Shown piece by piece: positions 48,651-64,000 of a stretch of 64,000 nt of DNA. A program made the position numbers and the translations under genes. The DNA is from Atherinomorus stipes (lineage: Eukaryota > Chordata > Actinopteri > Atheriniformes > Atherinidae). Location of the stretch: NCBI GenBank assembly GCA_023101725.1, contig JALJCO010012682.1, positions 744,001 through 808,000 on the forward strand, read 5' to 3'. Within the stretch, counting starts at the first letter, position 1, and every line of letters begins with the position of its first letter. The notes under the pieces were generated by a model. That model saw only the letters and a program-made list of their open reading frames with translations. It was not told where the DNA came from and searched no databases.

Positions 48651-51600
48651 ATGTCTGAGGCAGAGGGAAGTCAGTCATTAGGTGTTCATGAACTTATGAC
48701 CTCATCCACGAGCGGGTCCAGTAGTAGTCAGAACATGCAGGCTGCAGTGGTGCACGCCACCCGTCCTGTGTTTATGCCTGAGACATTTACAGGAGTTGGC
48801 CGTGCATGGTCCGATTGGTCAGAGCAATTCGAGCTGGCTGCAGAGGTTAACCAGTGGGAGGAAGGGCTCAAACTTAAGTTTATGTCGCTGCTGTTGGCTG
48901 GTCGTGCTAGGGATATGTTTAGTGGGTTGCCCTCAGAGGCGAAAAATAACTATTCACTTTTAAAATCTGCTCTGACACGTTGTTTTGAACCTTCTGATTG
49001 TGGCGATTGGAGCAGAGCTAGCTTTACAGCAAGACGTCGGCAGCCTAATGAAAGCGCCAGGGAGTTTGGTAATGCTTTGAGACGGTTGGCAGCTCGAGCA
49101 TATCCTACAGCTGATGAGATTACCCGGGATATGTTGGCCAGAGACCAATTTATTGTGCATGTTGCCACAGGAGATTTTCGGGTAAATCTGAGGGCTGCAA
49201 AACCAAAAACTTTAGAGGATGCCATTAATTTGTCAGCCGAAATGGAACTGTTAAGGAATTTGGAACAAACTCATTTCACTCCAGAGTCCAAAGTTATGGG
49301 TGTTTCTGCTGTTAAATCCAACCATGATGAGCAGATGGGGATACTGTTGGGAATGATGGAAGAGTTAAGACAGGAGGTTCGCAGTTTGCAGTCTACTGTC
49401 AAAAGCCTGCAATTGGCTCAGGCCCCATCAGCTCCTTTAACACCTAGTGAACGTCAAACAGGTAATCAAAGAGGACCGTCCCAAGGTTTTAGGAAGTATA
49501 AGCCCCAGGATACAGCAGGCGGTTGTTGGGAATGTGGCTGTACTAGACATCGCAGACAAGATTGCCCTTATTTACAGGGGAAACTAGAGGGGGCAGGTAC
49601 AGTAGGCCAACTGCCTGCCCCCAATCATACTGTTACAACTGTGGCCTCTGCTGGTAGAACTGATGGTGCAGGCTATGTTTTGGGGAAAGTGGGGGGAGTT
49701 GAAACTTTGATGTTGGTTGATAGTGGAGCAACTCTCTCTGTTATCCCAAAGAGCTTATGGTTGAATATGACAAATGGAGGGTCTGAGTTAACAGGGTATA
49801 CAGGGGATGTTTCTGCTGCAAATGGTGGGGGGATGGTTATCTTGGGGAAATGGCAAACAGTTTGTCAGCTTGATTCCTTGGCCCTGGTTGCAGAATTTTT
49901 GGTAGCTGATGTGCCCTCTCAGGAGATTCTCCTTGGCTTTGATTTCCTCTGTAAATATGGCGTGGTGTTGGATTTTGGAAAAAAAGAGTGTCGGGTAATG
50001 GGTAAGCTGTTACCCCTTTTGGTGCCAGCTGACATGAATACTCCCAAAACAGTGATAGTTCCTGCTGATACGGTGGTACCCCCCCGAAGTGAAACAATCA
50101 TCACAGGGAAAACTGAGTCTGTTTTTGAACCTGGTCGTGTTTGCATGTTTGAACCCTCAGATTCAGTGGCTGAAAGCTGTAACATTATGGTGGCCCGAGT
50201 TGTCTGCAGAACTGACCTGGGTTCAGTGCCAGTTCGAGTGATTAATGTGACCAACGAAGCCCTAATCCTGAAGGAAGGAGTAAAACTAGGTTTGTTGCAC
50301 ACTGATATTGAAGTTGCAAATAAAGCTGAACATTTGGGGGGAGTAGAAGACTCTGGGTCTTCACCTGGCATATTGGCAGTGGACACTTTGTTGAGTCAAC
50401 TGGGGCTTGACCAGAAGGGTTTTGAGGCACGGGAGTTGGCTGCCATTAGAGATTTGCTCTTACGCAACTTGTCAGCTTTTAGTACCGGTGATCATGACTT
50501 GGGGAGGACCCACCTAACTTTACATCAGATTGACACAGGTGATGCTAAACCTATTAAGTTGCCCCCTCGTAGAGTTCCACTTCATTTACAACAGGAGGTG
50601 TCAACACATCTAAAACAGATGTTGGATAATGATATCGTACAGCCTTCTCATAGTCCTTGGGCAGCCCCTGTGGTCCTGGTTCGTAAGCGGGATGGTGGCC
50701 TGCGTTTTTGCATTGATTATCGCAAACTAAATGAAGTGACTCGAAAGGATGCCTATCCTCTCCCTCGGATAGATGATGCCCTTGATTGCTTGAGTAAAGC
50801 ATGTTGGTTCTCTACACTTGATTTGGCAAGTGGTTATTGGCAAGTCGAAGTAGACCCTAAAGATAAAGAAAAGACAGCCTTTATAACACGTCAAGGCTTG
50901 TTTGAGTTTAATGTGTTGAGCTTTGGTTTATGTAATAGTCCTGGGACATTTCAAAGACTAATGGATCTTGTGTTGGCAGACCTGCAATGGACCACTTGTT
51001 TGGTTTACTTAGATGACATCATTGTATTTGGTCGCACATTCCATGAACATCTGTCTCGGTTAGACGAGGTATTAACCAAGCTGCGACAGGCCAACCTAAA
51101 GGTGAAACCAGCTAAATGCAATTTATTTTCACCACAGGTGCAATATTTGGGTCACATCATTTCATCCAATGGTGTAGAAGCGGACCCAGCAAAGGTGGAA
51201 GCTGTGCGGCAGTGGCCAGTGCCAAAGAATCAGACCGAGGTTAAGAGTTTTGTGGGGCTTGCCTCCTATTACAGGAGATTTGTTAAAGGGTTTGCTGAAA
51301 TAGCTCGCCCTCTACATCAACTCACTGAAAAAGGGAGGCGATTCAAGTGGACAGACGGGTGTCAGTCCGCCTTTGAAAACCTTAAGGCAGGCTTGATGTC
51401 AGCCCCTATTCTAGCATATCCTGATCCTCACAAGACTTTTATTTTGGACACAGATGCCAGTGATGCTGGTATTGGAGCAGTGTTGTCACAGGAGGATGCA
51501 GGACAGGAGCGCGTCATAGCTTATGCCAGTCGGGCTCTGACTAAACAGGAGAGGAAGTATGCAACAACAAAAAAGGAACTCCTGAGCATGGTCACCTTCA

Positions 51601-53591
51601 CAAAGCATTTTAAACACTATTTGCTGGGCAAAGAGTTTGTGTTAAGAACAGATCATAGCTCACTGAGGTGGCTTCATAATTTTCAGGGGCTGGAGGGACA
51701 GCTGGCCAGGTGGCTGGAGCAGCTGGCCAACTTTCAGTACAAAATTGTGCACCGTCCAGGGCGTGTCCATTCAAACGCTGATGCACTTTCTAGGCTTCCA
51801 GCATTTCTTTCTGAAGAACAGGGGCTGTGTGGGTCAATGGAGGAGTCTTCTCCTGTAATGCATTCTATATGTGCAGTACTACCAAGAGAGTCCCGGAATA
51901 AAGGTGTCTCAGAAGTTGGGGATGAGCTCATTTTGGTTCAAGGAGAGGATAGTGAAATCCAACAAATTGTTGCTTTGCTGGAGAAGGGGGCAGATGTCCA
52001 GAATGTGGGACCTCCAGACGAGCTCAAGAAGTTTGCACCAGTGTGGGGTCAGATGCAGATGCAGGGTGGTAGGCTAGTTCGAATACCTCCAGCAAATTCT
52101 GATGCAGCTAAACGGGTGCAAGTAGTTCTCCCTAAGTCTTTTGTTCCTAAAGTGCTAGAACAGCTGCACAACTCAGTAACAGCAGGTCATTTGGGTATAC
52201 AGAAGATGCAAGCTAAAGTGAAAGATCGGTTTTATTGGCCAGGGTGGTTTGAGGATGTGAGGCGCTGGTGTAGAGAGTGCAGAGATTGTGGGTCCCGAAA
52301 ATCAGCTGGGTCACAGCCCCGTGCCCCCCTTCAGCTAACACCAGCTTCAAGGCCTTTTGAAAGGGTGGCCTTGGATATCCTGGGACCCTTGCCAGAAACA
52401 ACAGGCCGGAATAAGTATGTCTTGGTGATTGGGGATTATTTCTCCAAATGGACCGAGGCGTTCCCTATCCCCAATCAGGAAGCACAGACTGTTGCTAAGG
52501 TTCTAGTAGAAGGTTGGGTCTGCAGACTTGGTGCTCCTCGCACAATTCATACAGACCAAGGAAGGAATTTTGAGTCCAACCTGTTCAAGGAAATGTGTCA
52601 GTTGCTGAACATTCATAAGACCCGAACGTCACCTTACCACCCCCAGTCTGATGGGATGGTGGAAAGGTTCAACCGTACCCTACTGTCTATGCTGTCCCTG
52701 TTTGTGGAGGAGAACCAAACAAACTGGGACATACTCCTGCCTTATGTGATGTTGGCTTATAGGAGTAGTGTTCATTCCAGCACTGGCTTTACCCCCTTTA
52801 AAGTAGTGTTTGGTCAGGAGATGGTGCTTCCAGTGGATATAATGTTGGATGTAGGAGACAGTGAAAAGTTTTCAACAGTGACAGACTATGTGTCTCAGTT
52901 GAAGGACACCTTGTCAACTGTAATGGGGGCAGTTAAGAGGCATCAGGCTAGAGCTTCTGGCAGGCAGAAAGAGGCATTTGATGTGAAGGCCCAGTGCCAA
53001 TATTACACCGAGGGGGAACTTGTGTGGGTCCGTTCAAGGGCCCGGCGTAGGGGCGTCTGTCCTAAATTACAGAGGCAGTTTAGGGGCCCCTACAGAGTGG
53101 TGGAAAGGCTGACGGATGTCCTGTATCGCCTAGAGCCAGCTGAGGGGGGTGCTGAAACGACCGTACATTACAATCTACTCAAACCATGTTTTTCCTCTAT
53201 GCCAGAGACAGCTGGACCAACGGCACATGGGGCGCAGAGACGGAAGGGGCAGACCCGACAGCGTGACACCAGTGGCAGCACCAGCTGGGTCCTGTGGCGA
53301 TCACCACAGCAAGCAGACACATCCGGGGAGGCGAAGAGGGACCCACCAGTGGGTGGACCCCTGCATCAAGCATCAGCTGACAGCGAGATGGGAGAAGGAC
53401 TGACATCAAGAGGAGAGGAAGTGTCCAGCAGTCCACTGCCTACAGGGCCAGCATCAGCAGAGGTGCTGGTGCAAGACCAGAGACTAGAGGAAGGAGGCGG
53501 ATGGGACCAGCAGGAACTTTGGGAACCCTTGGAGCCTCGGCCACGGCGCCAGAGGAGACCACCGGTGTGGTCAGGAGATTATATTTCCTGA
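48651..53591 (+). CDS. Gag-Pol polyprotein of the gypsy element
   Basis: One uninterrupted frame of 1646 codons from the first ATG (48651). In order: a gag region with a CCHC zinc knuckle (C-x2-C-x4-H-x4-C near residue 291), an aspartic protease (LVDSGAT near 356), reverse transcriptase with YLDD near 785, RNase H (DTDASDAGIG near 931), an integrase with an H-H-C-C zinc finger near 1172-1215 and DDE core (first D in LDILGPLP, second in HTDQGRNF, E in MVERFNR), a GPY/F module near 1478, and a low-complexity tail rich in R and P. Gag and pol are fused with no frameshift or stop between them. The open frame starts upstream at 48612, but without an ATG. The frame is intact, which fits a young copy. 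No envelope gene. Confidence 0.97.
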   Translation: MSEAEGSQSLGVHELMTSSTSGSSSSQNMQAAVVHATRPVFMPETFTGVGRAWSDWSEQFELAAEVNQWEEGLKLKFMSLLLAGRARDMFSGLPSEAKNNYSLLKSALTRCFEPSDCGDWSRASFTARRRQPNESAREFGNALRRLAARAYPTADEITRDMLARDQFIVHVATGDFRVNLRAAKPKTLEDAINLSAEMELLRNLEQTHFTPESKVMGVSAVKSNHDEQMGILLGMMEELRQEVRSLQSTVKSLQLAQAPSAPLTPSERQTGNQRGPSQGFRKYKPQDTAGGCWECGCTRHRRQDCPYLQGKLEGAGTVGQLPAPNHTVTTVASAGRTDGAGYVLGKVGGVETLMLVDSGATLSVIPKSLWLNMTNGGSELTGYTGDVSAANGGGMVILGKWQTVCQLDSLALVAEFLVADVPSQEILLGFDFLCKYGVVLDFGKKECRVMGKLLPLLVPADMNTPKTVIVPADTVVPPRSETIITGKTESVFEPGRVCMFEPSDSVAESCNIMVARVVCRTDLGSVPVRVINVTNEALILKEGVKLGLLHTDIEVANKAEHLGGVEDSGSSPGILAVDTLLSQLGLDQKGFEARELAAIRDLLLRNLSAFSTGDHDLGRTHLTLHQIDTGDAKPIKLPPRRVPLHLQQEVSTHLKQMLDNDIVQPSHSPWAAPVVLVRKRDGGLRFCIDYRKLNEVTRKDAYPLPRIDDALDCLSKACWFSTLDLASGYWQVEVDPKDKEKTAFITRQGLFEFNVLSFGLCNSPGTFQRLMDLVLADLQWTTCLVYLDDIIVFGRTFHEHLSRLDEVLTKLRQANLKVKPAKCNLFSPQVQYLGHIISSNGVEADPAKVEAVRQWPVPKNQTEVKSFVGLASYYRRFVKGFAEIARPLHQLTEKGRRFKWTDGCQSAFENLKAGLMSAPILAYPDPHKTFILDTDASDAGIGAVLSQEDAGQERVIAYASRALTKQERKYATTKKELLSMVTFTKHFKHYLLGKEFVLRTDHSSLRWLHNFQGLEGQLARWLEQLANFQYKIVHRPGRVHSNADALSRLPAFLSEEQGLCGSMEESSPVMHSICAVLPRESRNKGVSEVGDELILVQGEDSEIQQIVALLEKGADVQNVGPPDELKKFAPVWGQMQMQGGRLVRIPPANSDAAKRVQVVLPKSFVPKVLEQLHNSVTAGHLGIQKMQAKVKDRFYWPGWFEDVRRWCRECRDCGSRKSAGSQPRAPLQLTPASRPFERVALDILGPLPETTGRNKYVLVIGDYFSKWTEAFPIPNQEAQTVAKVLVEGWVCRLGAPRTIHTDQGRNFESNLFKEMCQLLNIHKTRTSPYHPQSDGMVERFNRTLLSMLSLFVEENQTNWDILLPYVMLAYRSSVHSSTGFTPFKVVFGQEMVLPVDIMLDVGDSEKFSTVTDYVSQLKDTLSTVMGAVKRHQARASGRQKEAFDVKAQCQYYTEGELVWVRSRARRRGVCPKLQRQFRGPYRVVERLTDVLYRLEPAEGGAETTVHYNLLKPCFSSMPETAGPTAHGAQRRKGQTRQRDTSGSTSWVLWRSPQQADTSGEAKRDPPVGGPLHQASADSEMGEGLTSRGEEVSSSPLPTGPASAEVLVQDQRLEEGGGWDQQELWEPLEPRPRRQRRPPVWSGDYIS

Positions 53592-53613
53592 CTCGGGGGC
53601 GGGAGTCAACTTT

Positions 53614-53626
53614 AAGGGAGGGGGAG
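53614..53626 (+). promoter_or_regulatory. Polypurine tract
   Basis: AAGGGAGGGGGAG directly before the 3' LTR, the expected place for plus-strand priming. Confidence 0.85.
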
Positions 53627-54605
53627 TGTAGTGAGAGGTAGTTGGTTTACTGAGGGAGAGAGGAGTAGCAGAGCTGGAGCAGCTCTGTTAATTGCCTGAG
53701 TGGCAGCACCTGTGAGGTGTGAAAGAGAGGCATGAAAAGGACTGAGTCAGAGTGGCTTGAGTGTTCTGGAGAGAGGAGTCTGGTGATTGTCACAGGGCTG
53801 AAGGCCCAGCCAGACAAACTGTAAGTGCTCAGTGGATTTTGGGGGGAGGGTGCCGATCGCAGCTGGTTAGGGCTGCCGGCGGCGAAGACAGCTAGTGGGG
53901 CTGTAGGGTGAGGCTGCTGCTTAGGCAGGGAAATCAGCAGGTAGTGGGGGACCTCTAGGAGCACGCCCATCCCCTCTCCAGCTGAGGAAGAGGGTCTCCT
54001 GCCACTGGTGGAGACCCATTGCGCTGGACCGGTAGTCGTCATTCTCCTTCACGGACTTGGGTGGCCGGACCAGCGCCAAAGCTCAGACCCTAGGGGAGGG
54101 TCTTGGCCCCTGGGAAAGTTAAGTGGTCTTTTAATCCCTATCAATGTGTGAATGAACAGTATGAGTGTGTATCAGTTTTATAGCTTTTAAAACAGCAGTC
54201 AGTGTCAGATCCTGGGTGGGGAGAAAGTAGTGTCAGATCTACTCAGTTAAGTGCTGCCCTCTGCTTGCCCTATAGTGACACTAGGGGATGGGTTTTTGGT
54301 TCATAGTTCCGCTGATAAGCTTGCTGTGAGAATTGGTTGCCGGAACTTCATTTGCAGTGTCGTGATTGTGCAGTGCCTTAAGTAGGGTGGTGTGTTTTGC
54401 CGTGTAGTTCCTCCTGTTGCTACTGGTGCCCTAAATGCAGCCAGTGGCTGGCTCGGACTGAGTTAATTGACTGTTCTGGCTCCCTTACAGGTCTGAGGCT
54501 GGTTGCCTTATGAGTTGTTAAATAAAGGTTTTGTTATTAACTTTACCAATCTCTGCCTCCTGATTTATATCTAGCGGGACTCTGCATAATTACACAATTA
54601 TTACA
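53627..54605 (+). repeat. 3' LTR (979 bp)
   Basis: Same sequence as the 5' LTR except one extra G in the GGTGGGGAGAAAG run near 54216-54222, as far as I can compare by eye. Confidence 0.97.
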
Positions 54606-54609
54606 GTAT

Positions 54610-55870
54610 TTTACTTACGCTAATTATAAAGCATGGCTAATCATTATATTTTCATTGGTAGCCTAAACCTATAATACATTTTGGGTGTATAGTTTTATTC
54701 CTTTATTTGAGTGTATGTCAGTTTACTCCTTCAGTTTTGTGATTCTAGTGTCACCACGTGGTTATTTGTGAAAACGTCACTGCACTGCTCATACTGGATG
54801 CTGTTCTCCTGTCAGACAGGTCCAGTTGTTCTATGTCTACCAGCAATAACACTGTTGGAGCCGTAGGTCTCTTTGTGATGAAGATAGTGAAATGTGAAAC
54901 AAAAAGACAATAATAATGTTTTTCAACAGGAATTTTCAATTCCAGTTATCTTATTTGTTATTAGGTTATGATATGCAGAACAGGCTGCTGCTTATTTGTG
55001 ATGGTGCTGTAAACTTTTATTGTTTGAGATTAAGGAGCATTTTCCCTTCATATTAATTCTTCTCTAACGAAAAATAAAATTACTTTTAAATCATTAATTT
55101 AATTCCTGTGATTTCTGATTGTTAAGACAGTAAGATGACGTTATAAGTTGTTGTGTTGCATTGGTCATCCTTATGATACAATTTAGATAGAATTTGTGTT
55201 TAAATCAAAATATGTATATGAGATTCATGGTTTTCTTTAATTTTGCAACATTTTTGTTGAATTTTCACTGTTTTTGCTGATATTTACTGAGAATGCCAAT
55301 AAAGGTATAACATCTTATTTTGATGGTGTCGTGAACAAAGAATGTAAATTACAAAAAGTAAATTAAAATTGCTTTAATTGCTTCAAGGGTTGCTTTTAGA
55401 TTTTTTTGATCAGCACTGTCACACAAACTTTGTTCCAACATTAAATCAACCAAATTTTAAGCTAAACTGACTTTTTAGATTAAAGTTGAATCCATATTGA
55501 TAAAAGGTTGGTAGACGACTGGTTGAAGCCAACATTTATTCAAAATTGATTATCCGCTTTCAAAGTTATTTCAATGTCAGGTAAGTTTAATGTCAGTGGC
55601 TGATATTTTAACATTGATTCAATTGGATTTTGCTACATGCATCTGGGTTGCCATGCAAGACACGCTACATAGTGCTGTACACCCACGTTGAAACACCCCC
55701 AAATTTATCTAAGGGAAGAAGCACAGCTGTCAAATTTTATATATAAAGAGCCTCAGTACCGTAAAAATGATAATTTTGGTTTCTTTCTGACATGGCTGTG
55801 AGAAGAATGTAAAAAAAAAAAAAAAAAACATTGGGAAAAGAATTGCGACATAGCCTACAGTTCGCAAGTT
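54610..55870. other. Intergenic, nothing recognised
   Basis: AT-rich DNA between the gypsy element and the SQOR promoter. An A19 run lies near 55811-55829. No gene or recognisable element. Confidence 0.6.
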
Positions 55871-55871
55871 C

Positions 55872-55892
55872 ACAGTGTGAACTTCACACTGT
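55872..55892. promoter_or_regulatory. Perfect 10-bp palindrome with T-box-like half sites
   Basis: ACAGTGTGAA and TTCACACTGT are exact reverse complements around one C. GTGTGAA/TTCACAC resembles the T-box core. It lies about 0.2 to 0.3 kb upstream of the inferred SQOR first exon. Factor binding is inference only. Confidence 0.4.
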
Positions 55893-55954
55893 TTTGCAGA
55901 CTTGCAGTTAAAGCAAAAACTTGAAAGTCAAACTAAATCTTAAAAATACCCGTT

Positions 55955-56182
55955 TCTGATTGGTCAAGTTGTAAGAGGGCGGGGTTAAGTTTTAGGTTTC
56001 AAATTGCATTGGACGCTCCCTCATCTGAGGGGCGGTAACTGCAAAGTCAATAAATATCACGTGGTTGATTTCAGGTAACAAGTGTACTTTTTTCACCAAG
56101 ACACAGCACACCAGGGGAGATTCACCGGGCACTTTGCCAGACACAACGGGAAAACAGACAGTTGGCGTAACAGCTGCTTAAG
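55955..56182 (+). promoter_or_regulatory. SQOR: SQOR promoter and non-coding exon 1
   Basis: In order: an inverted CCAAT box (GATTGG near 55960), a GC box (GGGCGGGG near 55978), another GGGGCGG block, a TATA-like AATAAATATC near 56049, and a CACGTG E-box near 56058. A strong donor CTTAAG|GTGAGT at 56182 ends a non-coding first exon. The start site is probably near 56080-56110. Confidence 0.6.
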
Positions 56183-61596
<5,414 letters not shown>

Positions 61597-61599
61597 AGA

Positions 61600-62756
61600 C
61601 TTGACATCAGTTTGAATGCTAAAAATGTTGCACTTAACAAAACTTAACCGGTAAACAGACTCAGTCAGTTTTTTTTTAGCTTGAGTATAAAAAAAAAACA
61701 ACACACAAAAGCTCCTACAAACTTGCAATATTCCTCTAGGATGATTTTATTTTATTTTATTAATCATGACATGCTAGTTGAAAAAAAATTATTTAAAGTA
61801 TCTGTGTCTAAATGGGCATATAATTTCCTATTGGTGTTATATGGATGACTTACACATTTAGCGTTAAATTGCTTGTTGGTTGGTTGGTGCCTTTGACGGC
61901 TCACTGAATAACAAGATTTGCTGCAAAGAACAATTTCATTCCCAACTTTTGTTTTTCAATAAAAATTTTGTAGCCCTCCATGTGCCAGTGCACCTGGGCG
62001 AACTTTGAAGGTTTTATCAGCTACATAAAGATGCTGATATGTTTTTCTAGTGTTGAGCTGAATTATCATTGTTTGTGTTTGTCTTGAATAAATGAAATTA
62101 TTTTCCAGACTCATTTTGGTTTTCCACATTGTTTTCAGAGTGATACTGTATCCCTCATGCCCTCCAGGTATCAGAAGTCAACAGCAGGCCAACACTATCT
62201 TAAACAGACCATCAATGAATGTTAGAGCATAAATAAATAATTTCAGATGCTGGTGTCATGTTATCAACTACCCTCCAAGCAACAGCTAAAATATGTTGTG
62301 ATGTCAAAAATAAAAACTTACCTAGATTAAATGATTGTCATATTTTTCATGGTGGTGTAGCTGGATGATGTGTTTACAGGTGAACAGTTTGGGCAGTCGG
62401 GATGTGATTCCAGACAGGTTATTATTAATAATCCACCAGGTCCATTGTTAATTTTTTTTGGTTTGTTTTTTAAGAGAATCAAAACGGCAAAAGTAGACAT
62501 TTTGTCCTTTTGTGTCTGTGTTATTATGCATTTCTTTAATTGTTTATGTCTTATTTGAGCCTCTTTTCATTCTAGTTATCATTTGTCTCTGTGGTCATTT
62601 TTGTCATATTTTTGTGTTTGACTCGTTATGTTGATTTTCCACCACATTCTTTAATCTGTTTGGGCACTTTTATGTCTCACAATTCAATTCAGTCCAGTTC
62701 AGTTCAGTTCAATTATGCAAAACACACCAGCAAGGTGCTGCAACAGGACACATGAT
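61600..62756. other. SQOR 3' UTR and intergenic DNA
   Basis: AT-rich with no recognised gene. A short run of TTCAG units lies at about 62684-62712. Confidence 0.55.
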
Positions 62757-63617
62757 CTCACACAACAACTGAGATAATCCAGCTATCAGTTACTACAGCC
62801 TTTAATTATTAAGAAAATAATACTGCTGTTAAAGACTTTGGTCTGCTTTAATAACAGGATGTCAAAATCCATTTTTGTGTTTCTACTCAACATAATTATT
62901 TTTACTTTTTACATTTTCAGTAATAATACTCAGTCATAATAATAATATTCAGTAATAATATCTATTTTCCTGAGAATTTGCACTGACTCTTAAGCAAGCT
63001 GGCAAGTTCAGGCAGATCACAGTCTAATGATTCACAAACACCTCAGGATATATCTCATATCATTCTATATATCTCCTGAGTTTAATATTGATACCAATAT
63101 AATTTAAAATGTCAGTTCTTAGCAGCTCTGAGACATTTCTCTTACATATAGGATGAGAACAGAAAAAGTTGAAGAAAGAAATCTAATCCATGAAAACATG
63201 TTAGTCTGTCCCTGCACAGCAGTGTCAGCCCACTCTGTGTATGAGATTTCCTTACACGATGATGTTAAAGTTAAAAAACAAGTTCACACATACAACACCT
63301 GCACAGCACAGATAAACACACGTAAAGACTGAGTGAGGGATTATTGTGTTGTTACATTTCATCTGCAGGAGAGAACAAGTTACAGTATGAATTTACCAAA
63401 ATGGGGAAGGCAGATATTTTGTCTCCTGCATTTGAAAGAAAACTTATGTACTTGCTAAACTCTTTAAGATTTAAAATGGCATTGCTAGAAAATTTTTCAG
63501 ATCCATTTTTATGGTTACTAACTGTAATTGCATCATGGCTACATACATTTTCATTCAGTCTAATTATATTGGTCAAATAAAGGTAACTGATAGGGAATGA
63601 GAGAAAATTTGTCTTAC

Positions 63618-63646
63618 TAACATGGATTTCTCCTCCAGAATGCCAT
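63618..63646 (-). pseudogene. Broken copy of ATP8B4 coding exon 1
   Basis: Keeps the ATG (63646-63644) and MAFWRRN, then carries a net 2-bp loss relative to the real exon. The frame meets TAG at 63619-63617, across the retained GTAAG donor, and the exon is 29 instead of 31 nt, so it no longer fits phase 1. The acceptor AG of the real exon is also changed. It cannot encode the ATPase N-terminus as it stands. Confidence 0.75.
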
Positions 63647-63821
63647 CTTTTCCCGGGATGTCCTGAAGCCTTCACCACCAGACAATAAGGAGAATCCAAA
63701 TGAAAGGTTTTACAAAAAAAATGTGTGGATTTTCTGTATCACAAGCAAATGTAATCATGGAGTGCTGCCTTTCTATCCACCGGAACAACTTGAGAGAAAA
63801 AAAAACAAAATGTATGAGGAG

Positions 63822-63823
<2 letters not shown>

Positions 63824-63862
<39 letters not shown>
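63824..63862. repeat. (TA)n microsatellite
   Basis: About 19 TA units inside copy B, absent from copy A. Confidence 0.95.
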
Positions 63863-63866
<4 letters not shown>

Positions 63867-64000
63867 GGAGTAAGCAAAAGATCCCAGGTGAGCAGCACAA
63901 AGCTGGTGGTGTAACCACTAAACAAGGTGTAGCCATGGTTTCTGTTGGAAAGGCTGTTAATGGGGCCTGAGTGCCCCCGTTTGACAAGAGTGTGCCGCTG

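Larger units (their letters stand above)
47614..54605 (+). mobile_element. Complete Ty3/gypsy LTR retrotransposon
   Basis: 6992 bp with LTRs at both ends (TG...CA), a 4-bp target duplication GTAT (47610-47613 and 54606-54609), a tRNA primer-binding site, a single gag-pol frame and a polypurine tract. The LTRs differ by one G by eye. Domain order protease, RT, RNase H, integrase is that of Ty3/gypsy. I see no env gene, so I call it a retrotransposon rather than an endogenous retrovirus. It lies between the divergent ATP8B4 and SQOR genes, sense with SQOR. Confidence 0.97.
62757..63945. repeat. Copy B of the duplicated ATP8B4 exon-1 segment
   Basis: Co-linear and in the same orientation with 45655-46745, but with substitutions and indels throughout, and an expanded TA tract near its far end. 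No other ATP8B4 exon lies nearby in either direction within the window. Confidence 0.85.

Overview
This is a vertebrate nuclear window, almost certainly from a teleost fish. It holds large spliced genes with canonical GT-AG introns, AT-rich introns, many microsatellites and several repeat families that I recognise as typical of ray-finned fish (an L2-type 3' tail, Tc1-like elements, hAT-type MITEs, a Ty3/gypsy element). I see no bacterial, plasmid or phage content. Five protein-coding genes can be read exon by exon: SLC27A2 (first exon only, minus), CEP152 (complete, minus), GALK2 (complete, plus), an ATP8B4-type P4-ATPase (complete, minus) and SQOR (plus, with a broken 3' end as written). All five human counterparts lie on 15q21, so this is a conserved but locally reordered block.

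Layout. 1-2900: start of SLC27A2 and its promoter. 2900-9270: intergenic DNA with microsatellites, an L2 tail, two DNA-transposon remnants and a perfect 22-bp hairpin. 9274-22500: CEP152, 26 coding exons; its introns carry an intact-ended hAT element and a palindromic TTAA-flanked element. 22500-23530: CpG-rich head-to-head promoter region shared by CEP152 and GALK2. 23528-28688: GALK2, 10 exons, tail-to-tail with the next gene. 30085-46913: ATP8B4, 27 coding exons plus a 5' exon, with a recent 5'-truncated L1 copy in intron 2. 47614-54605: a complete, very young Ty3/gypsy retrotransposon with near-identical LTRs and one long gag-pol frame. 56000-61600: SQOR. 62757-63945: a diverged second copy of the ATP8B4 exon-1 region.

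The genes do not form a functional operon. They are independent housekeeping or metabolic genes: very-long-chain fatty acid activation (SLC27A2), centriole duplication (CEP152), galactose/GalNAc salvage (GALK2), phospholipid flipping (ATP8B4) and mitochondrial sulfide oxidation (SQOR). Exon models for CEP152 (5034 nt), GALK2 (1377 nt) and ATP8B4 (3606 nt) each sum to a multiple of three with no internal stop, which supports the chosen splice sites, including a GC-AG intron in CEP152. SQOR instead needs two missing bases around the exon that holds its second catalytic cysteine. I found no previously undescribed system. The most interesting points are the SQOR lesions, the duplicated ATP8B4 first exon with a phase-compatible alternative N-terminus, a possible alternative CEP152 start, and the young gypsy insertion between ATP8B4 and SQOR.
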